From: Monarcha castaneiventris obscurior
Taxonomy: Eukaryota > Chordata > Aves > Passeriformes > Monarchidae
DNA: 64,000 nt
Direction: 5' to 3'
NCBI GenBank assembly: GCA_026261815.1
Contig: JAMPIT010000434.1
Span: 15,745,001 to 15,809,000, forward strand
Positions 24,501-36,450 of the stretch are shown piece by piece; the first letter of the stretch is position 1; every line of letters begins with the position of its first letter. The notes under the pieces were generated by a model that was not told the origin of the DNA, did not search any database, and was given only the letters and a program-made list of their open reading frames with translations. Position numbers and translations under genes: made by a program.

Positions 24501-27500
24501 ATGTCAGACAGCTCTGTGTTCACCAGGCTGCTTCTGACAGTACATGGGCAAAATGAGGACCTGTGGGGACAAAAGTGGAAACTCATATGTATCAGACAGG
24601 TCTAGCTAGGTTTGTAAATACCTGAGCTTTCCACAGGATAATTTTTATTACTATACAGAGGTTTTTTTTCTTTGAAGGAACTTGTATTTAACATATTTTG
24701 GAAGAATTTTTGTCAACAGGAAAACATTTTATTGAGGGAGTCTCTTCTGAAATGCTACCTAGGTTCAGGCCAATGAAGGTTGTTACTAGAGTTTCTGAGC
24801 TACACGTAACCAGATGTGACTGCCTCAGGAGACTCAGCTTCCCAAAAGCACTTGCAGGCTTCAGCCCAGCACACACAAAGCAAAGAAAACACAGAGAAGT
24901 CCCTCCACTGGAAGAGAGAAAAGTACTGACTAGAAAGGAATCAATCTGTCCAAGAAATGCAGGATTATTAGGTTTTGATTGTTTCACTACATTGTTTCCT
25001 AAACCAGTCAGGTTGCTGGATTTCTAAATTGAAAATATAACAAGTCAGTAAAGAGAAGTTTGGAACTCTCATTTTGGAAATATTCTTGGGTACATGAGAA
25101 TTTTGAGGACAGTAAAAATTAAGTTCCTTATACAATCAGCTTGCAAATGAAATTGAATTAAAAGGTTGGTTCTGACTGCTAATAAAAATAACTGAGAAGA
25201 TTCTTTCTTTCAATAATAATGTGTAATTACTAGAATCAAAATCATCCAATGGTTTATCAATACTAATAACATTAAACTGCCAAGTCAGGAACAGAATTTT
25301 ATGTTCATCTTCAATGAACTATCAGATTGCCTGGAAAATAACTACAAAAAGATTTGTCTACCATGTAGAGAAGTCCTACTCTAGTCAGAAAAGCTTTCTA
25401 TAAAAACTAAAATTAGAATATCCGCCTTATATACTGGTAAAAATATTACCCAGTCAACCCCTCCTCTCCTCCCATATGCTGTGCTCAGTCTTTGCAACAA
25501 TTTTTAAGAAGGAAAGAAGAGAAGAAGGCACAGCCCACAAGTATAGCAAAGCTTTGATGCCATTCACAGCAGTCAGTGCGGCGTAGCAAACACAGCACCG
25601 CTCCAGTGAAAGAATGAAGGAAATGGGACTGAGCACAGATTCTACTTATGAGCCACACACAGTCCGTGGAACAATCTCACAAGCTGGCAGCAAAATAAAT
25701 TCTTCTAAGGGCAAATTCTTCCACTACCTGGAGCTGTGTAAGGAGTGTAAAACCCCAGTCTGGATTTTGCTGGTTCCAGGACCCTTGGGCTGTGTGACAC
25801 AAAGACAACAGAGGATCCTACTTCTTTATGCCAATCCTTCTCTAATAACAAGTCATAAATCTGAGCTTCTAGAAGAGGTGGCTCTGGGTTACATCAGGGC
25901 CAGAATAATTTGGGAATAAACTCTCTATATGTTTAGCTCAGTCAATATTGGGATGAAACAGTTTTACTTGGCTAAAAACAGTACTCTATGCAAAATTAGG
26001 AAAAAAGTCTTCCTGTTTAGTTATCAATGTCAGATGACACATTCCAAGCCTTGTTTTAGAAGTCTGTGTCTAAGATTTGCTTTAGTGCTGTGACAGCAGC
26101 AATAACTCTGCTTCTGCTCTGTCATGTACACAGGGTCTCACCAGCACCTGGACCACTGCTCTTTTCAATTTGGTATTTAGGCAGCTTTGGACAAGACTGC
26201 TCACTGAGTGGAGGATGGTTCTCAGCACCACTTCAGTCAGGCAGTTCTGCTTTAGAAGGCAACATTAAACCTTGTAACTCCTCCAGCTGGCTCCCCCCAT
26301 CCTCTTAACACACAAGGCAAAAGGGTTACTGCAGCTCTAAGGAGCAGCCCCCAGCTCACATGGAGGGATGGGAACTTTAGCACCCCAGTTGCTTGGAGGA
26401 AATTTCCTAGGAAGATAATGAGAGTTTTAATCTGTTTCCATTTAACAGGAATACAGCAATAAAATGCTCCTTTTAACTTAAAGCACTGATGCAATTAAGT
26501 TCAGACTAGCTGAAATAGCAGGCCAAACTCAGCAACGTTGCTGGACAGCACTGCTAGACAATAGAGGACACTCAGCTTGAGCTCAATGAACAGGTAGCCT
26601 GAAAAGCTGGAGTAGAAATCTTGGCCACTGTAACTATTGTTGGGACTGACTGCAGCTGTTTAACACCAGAAAGTAAGCAGCAAGGACTTAAGTGGAGGCA
26701 TCTCGAGGGAACACTTGACCAGTGCCAGACTACAGCAACCAGTCTTGGGGAAATTGATCCTCAAAATATTCTCAAACCCCCTGTCACTGGAAACAAAGGA
26801 AATGTTTGCTTCTAATTTCTGAGTCTATGGACAGATGAAAGGACTGTACAAGTGTGTTTCAACAATATTGAAAAGCTTTTCCATATAAAGTAGCCAATTT
26901 ACTGTTACGGTTACACTTAAGTCAATTAAAATGTTTTATTTGCAAGGATTTGAATCTTACCTTCATTAACATTTAGCAGTAAATGGGAGAAAAAAGGTAA
27001 ATAAAATATTATCTGGCTTTTTAAAGGTCATTCCAACTTGATAATTATGAAAAGCCAGATAGGAACACAGAATGTGCCCCTTTGTGTGGATTTAATACAA
27101 GCAGCCAGTGCAGAACAGTATCAGTGGAAGACAGCAAACACCAAGTCAGGGGCTGAAAGTCTGTAGTGCTCGTGTTTAATACAGGCTTAATTACAGCCAC
27201 CCTTTGTTCATCTGACTTGAGATAATTTTCCTTTTTGCTCAAGCCTCCCATCATAAATCACCCTCATCACAGAGCATTTAACTGGTGAACCTATTCTTAG
27301 CACCTGCTTTTAAACAACCCTAGGCTAGCAATCCAAACTGATGAAGTGACATACCTAATACTTTGCATGCCTTTACCAAAGGAATAGTCAGCCAGGTTCT
27401 GGAATCTGGGTCCTGCCTAGGCTGGAGGGTGCAGAGGAGGGCAACCCCTCCACTGTAATTATGCAGTTATTGCAGTATCTTACTTCAGGAGCTTTCATAT

Positions 27501-28434
27501 TCCTGTTTATTAAAAAGAATAACATGGTATTCAAAAATCATTACCGCAAACCTCTTTCAAATGAAGATTTTTATTATTTGTAAACAGATATAAAACTAAT
27601 GATGCAGGAAGACCCTGAGTTCTTAATATCTAAAAAAAATTAAACCAGAAAAGTAAGAAATATTTGTGCTCCTGTGGGCAAACATTTATTCAAACACACA
27701 GTTTACATTCAGCTTGCTTCTTTCCCTTTTACTACATCCCTCACTGCTGATACTAACAGGAAAATAGAAATTCCCCACAAACCACAGAATTTCCACAGCA
27801 AAATGACACCTAGTACAATATACAGTTATTTTCCATCATATCATTGTCCTTGGTAAACAAATTAACCTCAATGCAAAACTACAAATAAAAGCTCTCAACC
27901 AATCAGTCCTTGTCTAACATGAGGCTTCAAATGCTGCAAAGGTCCACTCAGTGCACACTGAAAATTGTGCATTGTTCCAAGGCCAGAAGAAAAGAGATCC
28001 TTAAGAACCTTAAAACTACAGCATCTGAGAGATTTTCCCAAAGAACTGACATCATCAGTCAGGAGTCCTGAAAGCTACTGAACAGCTCAAATCTCATCAC
28101 CCTCATCAAGGAACACCAGCTGCAATGCAATCCCCAGAGCTCCAAGGCAAGTGCAGAGTAACTGAATTTACACATGGCTGCATACTAAAGTTTTAATGAA
28201 TATTTAGCTAGTGACAAATTGCTCTGTCTAAATTAAATTTTCATAACCACGAAATTTTCAAGAGGATTTCTTTCATTTTCAAGAAAATGAAAACTCCCAG
28301 CAAATGTTAAATGCCTTAGGATTTTGCAGTGGATACTTCAAATGGTTTTATTGGGTAGTGATTCAGTAATTAAAATCAAAAGATTATTTGTTTCTTTGTT
28401 TATTTCTTCTCCTTGGCTATCTTTGTTCACACAG
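21503..28434. other. anonymous AT-rich DNA, conserved-looking patches
   Basis: No supported gene. 23215-23300 and 23560-24000 have low repeat content and mixed homeodomain/bHLH-like motifs, in the manner of vertebrate conserved non-coding elements. A strong minus-strand donor (GAAG followed by gtaagatt) near 26958 lacks a partner acceptor. The 10-bp palindrome at 28271-28292 is listed separately. Confidence 0.5.
28271..28292. promoter_or_regulatory. palindromic IRF/ISRE-like site
   Basis: tttcattttc (28271-28280), then aa, then gaaaatgaaa (28283-28292) form a perfect 10-bp inverted repeat. Each arm contains GAAANNGAAA, the core recognised by interferon regulatory factors, so the site is present on both strands. 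Function is inferred from the motif alone. Confidence 0.25.
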
Positions 28435-28616
28435 GTGCTTCAACCACTTTGTATTTCCTGTGGAGGAACGAAGTGGTTCCTCTTGTCCAAGGAAAAGAAT
28501 TAAATGTTTGCTTGTATTTCCATGGGAGTTGCATATGCGAAAAGCCAATAATTCAAGAAGCAAGATTAACAGACATGGAATTAAAAACACAACCTGAACC
28601 TCATAATCAAATCTGA
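28435..28616 (+). CDS. candidate terminal coding exon, unidentified
   Basis: A long pyrimidine tract and acceptor (ctatctttgttcacacag) end at 28434. From 28437 (phase 1) 59 codons are open to TGA at 28614-28616. The peptide begins GASTTLYFLWRNEVVPLVQ, has four cysteines in its middle part (KELNVCLYFHGSCICEKP) and ends in a polar tail (TQPEPHNQI). Overlapping AATAAA signals follow at 28678-28687, giving a compact 3'UTR of about 80-100 nt. Acceptor strength, protein-like composition and the polyadenylation signal agree with a last exon or an unannotated short gene. No family is recognised and no upstream exon is assigned. Confidence 0.28.
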
Positions 28617-28677
28617 AGCCTTCCAGTTAGAACTTTCCTCTATCTAAACTAGTGAACAGAACAGACTGCACTATTAA

Positions 28678-28687
28678 AATAAATAAA
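28678..28687 (+). terminator. overlapping AATAAA signals
   Basis: AATAAATAAA lies 62 nt after the TGA of the candidate exon 28435-28616. The spacing suits a polyadenylation signal for that exon. Confidence 0.25.
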
Positions 28688-31600
28688 TCTACATAGCATC
28701 CAATACAGCAAAACATACAACATAATGGAATTAAATGCTACCATCTCATTCAAAGTGAGCCCATCAGTGATGAAAGCTGCAGCAGTGTCAGACCAGCCTG
28801 GTGGATGCAGAGCAGAGCCCAAGCTCCCACATCCCTCTGGGTCAGGACGAGCACTCCCGTGGGTGAGAGAGGGGCACCTGCCCCAGGAGCTGCTCATCCC
28901 TCACCAGAGCTGCCATCAGGCACCAGATTGGGTGTGTAGACTTGGGCTCAACATAAAATGCTTTAATAAAGGGCAAGACCTGCGTGTTTCAGTCAAGTTG
29001 AAGGTCACTTGCTAGAACCAAGTAACAAGAGGATCAGAAGTACCACAAAATGGTTGCTGAGGTGAAACATAAGATACAAGTTACTGTGACTGAGACACAG
29101 ACTTCATCTGATTGTACAGTGATTGTCACCACCACAGCACACACTGAAACGTGACTCTGAGAACAAATGAGGCAGGAATTTGGCTCCTTCCACAGAAAGC
29201 CATTCTAAAACTGTGTTTCACAAGCGGCCGCTAGAAAATGTTTATCCAAGAGTACCATAATAACTTTTTCAGGCAAGGGTGACCATAACAATGAGCCCAC
29301 TTTCTCGGCAGGGTGGGGAGCAGAAATAAAATGTTTTCTTCCTTTCTGCTTCTACTTACAGAATGTAAAACATATAGAAATCTGGAGGTGAGATTTTAAT
29401 TGCTGATTTAGTAACAGTTGATAATTAACTTACATTCTCTTCAAAATGTAGTTTTCTCTATGACCCGGTAACCAAGCAACAGGAAAAGTAACAATACAAA
29501 AGTGTGATAATAAAGCCTTTCTATTTTTTTTTTTTTTTAATACAGGAATTATATTTTCAAGCTAATTATTATTTCTTATTCTAGGCATAAATTTATTTCT
29601 GTCTCATACTGAAAGAGTCTGGACCAAAAATGGAAACGCCATTGACATTAAATAAATGGAGTGGTTGGGAACAGCATTAGGCTACATCTTAATGTGGCCT
29701 GCTGTTCAGTACTCACCAGCAAAATCTTGTCTGTGTTTTGCCAGGATGGAATACACTCATAGAGGAGAAGCACTAGGAGCTACATTACTCCTTTCCTAAC
29801 AGAGATAATCACAACCAAGTGCCAAAAAGTTTGGAACTCAAGTCATACACGCTAATAGAGACCTAAGGGGAAAATATGTACAACAATATTTTTTGGTGTA
29901 GCTATTAAGACTCTGGTCTAGTCTGTTTTGCCAGCCCATGTCCAACCCCTGCATCAGCACTCAGAACACACACAATCACCTCGTCCTTCAGGACACACAC
30001 AGGTGTGGTAAGGTTGGCTCAGGAAACAGCTCCTCAACAGCCAAATCCACAATTCTGAGCTCTACTGATAGACTGGGGAAGAAACACTATTCTGGTACAG
30101 AAACATCTGCAAATACATTTCATACTGAGTGTGGGAAGGTTTACACAGCCCTTAGGAGGTGTTTTCTACTCTTTAATTTGAGGAGTTCTTTCTCAAGAGC
30201 TTTGCTATTAAAGGAACGAATTCCCAGCTTTCATGTGCTATGTCTTTAACAAGATGGGCCTAATCAAGTCTTCAAACATAAGAAAGATCAAAGCCTATAT
30301 CTGTAATAAAACAAACGATATGTGTCTGGCATGTATTGACAAGGCTACATGGCTTCAGCTGTTCAGTCTCATTATTACTGACATTCATCATACAAAAATC
30401 TGGATGGCATATTAGAAGTTCCCTAACTTTCTAGCAAAAATAATGTCAAACAGCAATAACACTTGACTTGACCTCAGTTTTACCTTCTTAATACCTGCAG
30501 TGATTTGCAAGCTCAAACAACGCAGCAGCACTTAGAAAAAATTAAGCCTGTCATTAGCACACAGTAAATTTGAAGAACAATAATTTTATGGTAAAAACTT
30601 TAACTATTCATTGGCATGAACACAACACAACTGCTGTACAGTTCTCCTGGTGGACCTTTTAAAATGCTTGCTGAACATCAGTTAAGCCTGACTCCCCGCC
30701 TTGAGGTACGTTGCACTTACTGCGGCATTTTCTAGATAGGCCTTTCTGGGGTTTGTACTTAATTGAGCAGAATATTAGCTCAGAGATCTGATTCTCCTCT
30801 GCTCCGACTAATCAACAATGCTGTGCCCCAATTAAAGGAGCGAGCATTGCCTGGCACATTCAGTCTCCATAATTTTATTCTTTCCCTTTCTTCCTGTAAC
30901 TGCTTAGTCTCTGTGCAATAGTTCTTTGGACTTGCAGCACACAGAGTAAAAACACCAACCATCAACTTTTCTTAACTTTTAAATCATGTCTCTAATAGAT
31001 CAGATTTAAAAAATCCTTTCTCAAATTGAAAATTAATAAAATCCATTTTTTCTGCTTTAAAATATCTGCCTTTAAAGTCACAATATAAAATCTATACAAA
31101 ATTTTTAAGAATCACACTTTCATATCACAATAATTTGAAAAAATTGAGTCTCAATTTGACACAATTGCATTTTACTTTTAAGGTCATCCTAGAGGACCTA
31201 AGTTATTTCCAGAAGTCTTTCACTGAAAATATGTCACCACTTTCCCCCCAAACATGATACAAACTAAGATCTACTACATTTGTGTGACTAATGACACTAA
31301 CAGGGCAACCTGCTTTGTGAATGTAGGCCTTCCTTTGAAAACAGGAGAACCATGAAAAATAAAACCACTCCCTCCCAGAACACTGTCTCTGATACTACAA
31401 GAAAGCCCTGCAGAGCTGAAGTGACTGCTGATTGCTCGAGGTGACCACAGCTGGGTTCCAGTTACTGGTATTCAGCAAAGGTCCCACACTTCAGTGTCTC
31501 CCAGGACAGACTCTGAAGGCAGAAATTTGTTGACTCAGGATTGTGAATCACAGTATTTGTGCTCTGTATTTTGTCTACCATAGACCACAGTATTAGTGTC

Positions 31601-33469
31601 AGGCAAATAAGAAAATAAATTAGGAAAATGCATTCAAGATAAAAGCCAGCAGCATATGATTCCACAGATCCAGCATTTAAGAATCTTTTAAGCTTTGCTG
31701 AAGGAAACAAACACTTCAATACAAGGTTTACTGCTGCTTTGCATTTCAGTTGTGTCACTCTTTCTTAATTGTTCTAATGTCAACACTGTCCTATGATGTC
31801 TCTGAATAGGCAGTCTTTTCTTAGATAAAATAACAAGGTTACCACTTCATCCCACACACTGTACAACTGCATAGCCATTTGTTAGGTCCTGCCTTAAAGC
31901 CAATTCAACCTTTTTCTATGATCTCTTTTCAGAAGTGTCAAAGTTCTAGCAATCTAACTTTTTGCAGTTTCTTTTAACAGCATTATCTGGCTTTTATGGC
32001 AAACTAGCTGTCCACAGGTTATAAGAGCCTTTGCTCCTCAAATGTACTGTATCTGCCCTGCTAATTATCTGTCAAAATCTATATGGAGTGGACAGAAACC
32101 AGACTGTCAAAGGGAATTGATGCAATCTATTATTTTCGAATTTCTTACTGTGTGTCATACATCAAGACATACCTTATTCTGGGACATCAAAAAGTGCTGG
32201 CACAGGAGCAATCCAATGCAATGCCTCGGAAAGACTTTGAAAGCTTTTTATGCTGGACAGCCACCTATTTAGCTAGTGAGTGAGAATAATTCAATAGGAA
32301 TTTTTGGGAACATCTATACACAGTGTTTTCACACGTCCTGGTATGTCTGCATCTGTGATTACTCCATTATTTGTCTATTTGCTTTTCCTTTCACACCACA
32401 GTTCCTTTTCAACCCTCAGTAAGAAGAGCTGTCCAGACAAGGCTCAGACATTTCTTACTTAATAACAGCTCATCGAGATGCCAGCCAGAAACGAGGGGTG
32501 GCAGCCCTCATTTTAGTGCAGTCACCATTTCCAGGGAGCAAGCCAACTGGGAAGGAAAAATGGAACAGTAAAATTAAACATGTATTTTATCACAGATGAA
32601 CTAAGTGTAATTTCCAACCAAGGTTTTTTTGTCACTCTTTAGTAGCAGATGAAAAGAGAATCATGTCAGCACTGCAGACTCAGGGAAGAGAGGGAAGAGA
32701 CCAATCTTGAGTTACCAGGCAATTGTGAATTTTTATATAAATTCTTTCACACTACCTAAACAGAGGATTCCAGCATGCCCACTCTCTGGCTCTTTGCAGA
32801 GTGAGCATTGTGCACTTCAGAAAACAAAGAAAGCCCCAAACCCCACCTGAATTGCAAGATGGTCCTAAATTCTGTTTTGGCATAGGACAAGAACACAATT
32901 GAATCAATTTATATTAACAGCTAACTATAAATACTTACAAATAATTATAGATATATAGGAATGTGAGCTAAATAAATCCAACATAAAATAAAAATACTAC
33001 GATTAGGAGATGATGCAGTTTAATTTTCTCTTGAAAGAATCACTTTGTGCTATGCTACAGACAAGTGCATCTAAGTATATTTAACAAACAATTCAGTGTA
33101 GAACCACAACAGCCCTGGGAAATTCAGATCATGAGGGACAACAAGTATGAAATTCAAGTGTTCAAAAGGGCAGGGAGCTCTGTGTCTGTTTTTAAGCTCT
33201 GGAATTCTTCAGTGAAGCAGACAGGAGTCAAATTATTTTTTAAGGTAGTAAAATCATAATTACGTATCTAAAGGGGACTTAAAAAATGACTATGTAACTG
33301 GGAACTTTTGAAAGTGATAAATCATAGGGAATGAGGTCTTCCTGAGAAAGCTGGCTCCCAGACCAGAGCAGGAATAAGGCAGCCGTAGTACAAATCCCAT
33401 GGGCATCATGTTGATGACAGTTTTCTGTCTCTTTCCACCACAGAAATCATTATTCTCTAAGGAAAGCAA
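28688..33469. other. anonymous AT-rich DNA; possible conserved element near 30.7 kb
   Basis: No supported gene. 28780-28930 is a GC-richer patch open in more than one frame. A run of 15 T lies at 29524-29538. A NotI octamer (gcggccgc, 29224-29231) is unusual in such CpG-poor DNA. 30536-30880 retains CpGs and homeodomain-like motifs and is described in the findings. Confidence 0.5.
29524..29538. repeat. poly(T) tract, T15
   Basis: A homopolymer of 15 T with no recognisable retrocopy beside it. Confidence 0.9.
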
Positions 33470-33670
33470 TTGTGGGGGTTTTGTTGGGGTTTTTTGGGGT
33501 GTTTTTATTTTGTTTTGTTTGAGAAACTTGCCTGTGATATCTAAATAGCCAGTATATATTTTAAGCATCTCTCCTTAATACAAAAACCCCACCTGCTTTA
33601 CACTCTGAAAAGCAAACTCTCTTCTTGCTTGAGTTCAGTAAAGCAGAAGAATATCAAGGACAGCCATCAA
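33470..33670 (+). repeat. unrecognised dispersed repeat, copy A
   Basis: Starts with a G/T-rich head (gggggttttgttggggtttt) and continues through gagaaacttgcctgtgatat to ggacagccatcaat. The same sequence recurs at 35546-35733 in the same orientation, with frequent substitutions and a few small indels. I do not recognise it as CR1 or as the nearby LTR. It may be a fragment of another transposable-element family or a local duplication. Confidence 0.88.
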
Positions 33671-33903
33671 TTTCAAACAGACCTCTTGACTGTGGAATGC
33701 CTTGCTACCTGACTTGGAGCATCACTGAGGAGCAGATCGGGTCTCTGCTCTCCCTAAAGCAGGCAATTTTCAGGATCTGGCCCACTCACGCATAGCTGAA
33801 ACATGTACTCACTACTTCTCCTGCCTCATTCTGCTGTTCACTCTCCCACCCTAAGAAGGACTGAGAAAGGCATTTGGCATTTCAAAATGCTTTTATTTTT
33901 CAG

Positions 33904-34010
33904 AAGAAACAGCAGCAAATTAAACAGATGTCACTTGAAGCAAATAAAGATCCTCATTTTCTTTGGCTTCAGAATATTGAGGTGACCTGGCCCCAAGATT
34001 CATTTTCAGA
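33904..34010 (+). CDS. weak candidate exon, unidentified
   Basis: A good acceptor (aatgcttttatttttcag, ending at 33903) is followed by an open frame KKQQQIKQMSLEANKDPHF, with a TAA at 34012-34014. A weak donor (TTCAGA followed by gtaatg) at 34011 would end the exon in phase 2. That would join in frame to one of the two open frames of 34374-34477 across a 363-nt intron. The acceptor and the phase match support it. The weak donor argues against it. Confidence 0.14.
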
Positions 34011-34373
34011 GTAATGATAAGAATTTGCTATAGGTATGTAATTTGCTATTCTTGCTAGAAGAGTTTACACAAACAACCTTCAAAACTTGACTGGAGAACT
34101 GGTCAGCATATCATTCTGGTCAATTATTTGCCATGCTAGAAATGCATCAGGATAATGGCACAGGGAGGGATTGTAAGGCAATATTGTTCCCCAGAAGCCT
34201 TTGTCTAACAAGGTAATTTATGACCTGTTCTGGAATCCAGTCTTTACAAAACCATAAATTCACACTTGTATTCAACTTCAAAGGGACCATTATCAGTAAA
34301 GGTGGCAGAAGGCATCAGACTGCTGCAAGCTAGATAAACAGATAAGTGAGACTTTCATGGTTTTCTCCTCTAG

Positions 34374-34477
34374 GTCTGCTCGCAGGACAAAGGTACCTAA
34401 AGGTGCAGCTGCCCCTCGGCATTTGGCCCTGTTATTTGCAAAGTTCACCACTGAATATGCTACTTCCCTTTTACAAG
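34374..34477 (+). CDS. candidate coding exon, unidentified
   Basis: The acceptor ggttttctcctctag (ending at 34373) and donor TACAAG followed by gtgagg (34478) bound 104 nt. Two of three frames are open throughout. Frame 1 (phase 2 in, phase 1 out) contains RHLALLFAKFTTEYATSLLQ, a plausible amphipathic helix after a basic stretch. Frame 2 (phase 1 in, phase 0 out) contains GQRYLKVQLPLGIWPCYLQ and would join in phase to the candidate exon at 34721. The splice sites are among the best in the window. No protein family is recognised. Confidence 0.32.
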
Positions 34478-34720
34478 GTGAGGAAAACCTTACTCACTCA
34501 AGTGCCAAATCTCACAGCACTAGCAGAGCTTTGAAAGCTCTTTCAAGAGCCTGTCAATGCTTACCTGGGAGCTGGTGCTTTCATATGAACACAATGACAT
34601 GTAAAGCAAAAACAAAGAGGAAACAACAAAAGCCCCAGGAATCAGTGCTTTGCATCCAGAATAAAAATAAAATGAAGGCCTTTCAGAGCAGCAAGGTTTA
34701 ACTGATGTGTGTGTCCACAG

Positions 34721-34782
34721 CTGGAAAACTTCCTGGGGCTCTTGCAGTGGGCCCTCTCTGTTGCACTGCATGAGCAGTACAG
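34721..34782 (+). CDS. candidate coding exon, unidentified
   Basis: The acceptor gtgtgtgtccacag (ending at 34720) and a donor CAG followed by gtattt (34783) enclose 62 nt. In phase 0 it reads LENFLGLLQWALSVALHEQ followed by YR, a helix-like hydrophobic segment, ending in phase 2. It is in phase with the second frame of the exon at 34374-34477. The donor is weaker than consensus. Confidence 0.2.
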
Positions 34783-35545
34783 GTATTTGCATTGGTGCTC
34801 CCAAGTTGGGCTAAGCCCCTTCCCTGAAGGTGGGAGATCAGGGCTTCTAAAGGCAGTGCTGCATGCAAAAAAAAGGGCCAGATCTATGCTCACTGCCTTT
34901 CAAACAAAAGCCTACCAGTTTTGGACAGTCATTCTTGTCACACTGGGAATTCACAGCCCCATACGCTTGAAAACAATACTTGAATAATCCCATTTTACTG
35001 GAGCAACAAAGGGGTGATAGGGAAAGCAGGCAGCTGTCCCAGGTGATTAACTGTGCTGGGTGCAACCAATGTGCCTGATTAGCCACCCAGACAGCACGGG
35101 CTAAGTCAGGAGCCACTGACAGAGAGCAGCACCTTAGAAACACTCCCTTGCTGACAGTGAAAACTGCCACCTACCCTTCCATCTATTCTGAAGAGATTAA
35201 TTAGTTAATGTTTGCACAGTGCTATTGAAGATCTAAAGAGCTGGGTGTGAACATGGGTGCTGACCAGAATTACTTCTAATTGATATGCTGGAAGTGAACA
35301 TGGCATTGCTATGGAAAGGTGTGAGGGGACAGAACAAATGGCCTTTTTCTGGCCCAGCTCTCCAGCAGTGACAGTGCTCCCCAGGAGAGGACCTGGGACA
35401 GGGAAGAGAAGCTGGGCAGTGCAGCCAGCAGAGGTGGTGAAGCACAGCACAAAGGGAGGGATTCAGCGGAACGCTGCCAACCCAGAGAATACAAACTAAC
35501 ACAAGCAGAGGACTGCAGCTACTCTCCTGCTGAGGCCATTAATCT

Positions 35546-35733
35546 GTGTTTTGTTGGTGGGTTTTTCTGGTGTTTTTGTTTGAGAAACTTCCCTGTAACA
35601 TCTAAATATCCAGTATAAACTATTTTAAGCATCCCTCCTTAATACAAAAAACCCACCTGCTTAGCACTCTGAACACAAATTTCCTTTTTGCTTGAGTTCA
35701 GTAAAGCGGAAGAGTATCAAGGACAGCCATCAA
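35546..35733 (+). repeat. unrecognised dispersed repeat, copy B
   Basis: Second copy of the repeat at 33470-33670, about 2.07 kb downstream in the same orientation. Shared blocks include the G/T-rich head, gagaaactt, taagcatc(c/t)ctccttaata, gcttgagttcagtaaagc and tatcaaggacagccatcaat. Similarity stops sharply after catcaat, which marks a common boundary for both copies. Confidence 0.88.
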
Positions 35734-36093
35734 TGAACATCCAGGTTCATGCAGATCTGTCTTCTGATTTAAATTCAGCCCTCCCTGGGATGAGACTGAA
35801 GGAGTTGGGCCCATTAAAGTTTTCTGTACTGGAAAAAAATTAGGCTGCTAATTTTGTGTCGCTGGCAGATAAAAATTATTGGCAAACTTATTATACATAG
35901 TAATAGTATTGATGGATCCTACCTGAAGTTCTAGACGACAGTTCAGTAGAAGCAGCATTACCTAAACACTGTGGTCTAGAAACAAGCCCTTATCCCTATT
36001 ACTGTCCATGCTGTAACCTGGTCTTTTTAGTTGAAGTTATTAAGACATCAGTGGCAGAATTAGCTGATGTCCTTCAGACATTTCACTGGCCGA

Positions 36094-36450
36094 TGTCAAG
36101 GTTTAACCCCAGCCAGCAGCCCAGCCCCACACAGCCACTCACTCACTCCCCCACCAGCTGGATGGGGGAGAGAACCAGAAGGGGGAGAGAACCAGAAGCC
36201 GGAAAGCTTGGAAAACTCATGGGTGGAGATAGAGTTTAATAGGGAAAGGAAAAGCCATGCACAAAAGCCAAGCAAAAGCCAAGCAAAGCAAGACAAGGAA
36301 TCAATTCACTGCTTCCCATGGCTGGGCAGGTGTTTAGCCATTCCCAGGACAGCAGGGCCCTGTCACAGGAAACTCTGCCTTGGGAAGACAAACACCATCA
36401 CTCCAAACATGTCCCCCCTCCTCCTTCATTGTCACCCAAGATAAAATGCT
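36094..36450 (+). mobile_element. truncated ERV-type LTR, solo
   Basis: Begins tgtcaaggtttaaccccagc and continues through the cactcactcccccac, gatgggggagagaa, gtttaatagg and aagacaaacaccatcactcc blocks. These are typical of a long terminal repeat family common in songbird genomes. The copy ends near 36450 without the 3' part of the LTR, and no internal viral gene or second LTR is present in the window. It is therefore a truncated solo relic with no coding capacity. A 17-bp unit is tandemly duplicated inside it (36164-36197). Family assignment is from pattern recognition. Confidence 0.78.

Noticed and set aside
29224..29231. NotI octamer as a sign of a CpG island or cloning junction
   Set aside because: It is an isolated site. 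There is no CpG-rich context and no vector-like sequence around it.
33472..33502. Possible G-quadruplex (gggggttttgttggggttttttgggg)
   Set aside because: Only three adequate G-runs are present, and a fourth is missing.
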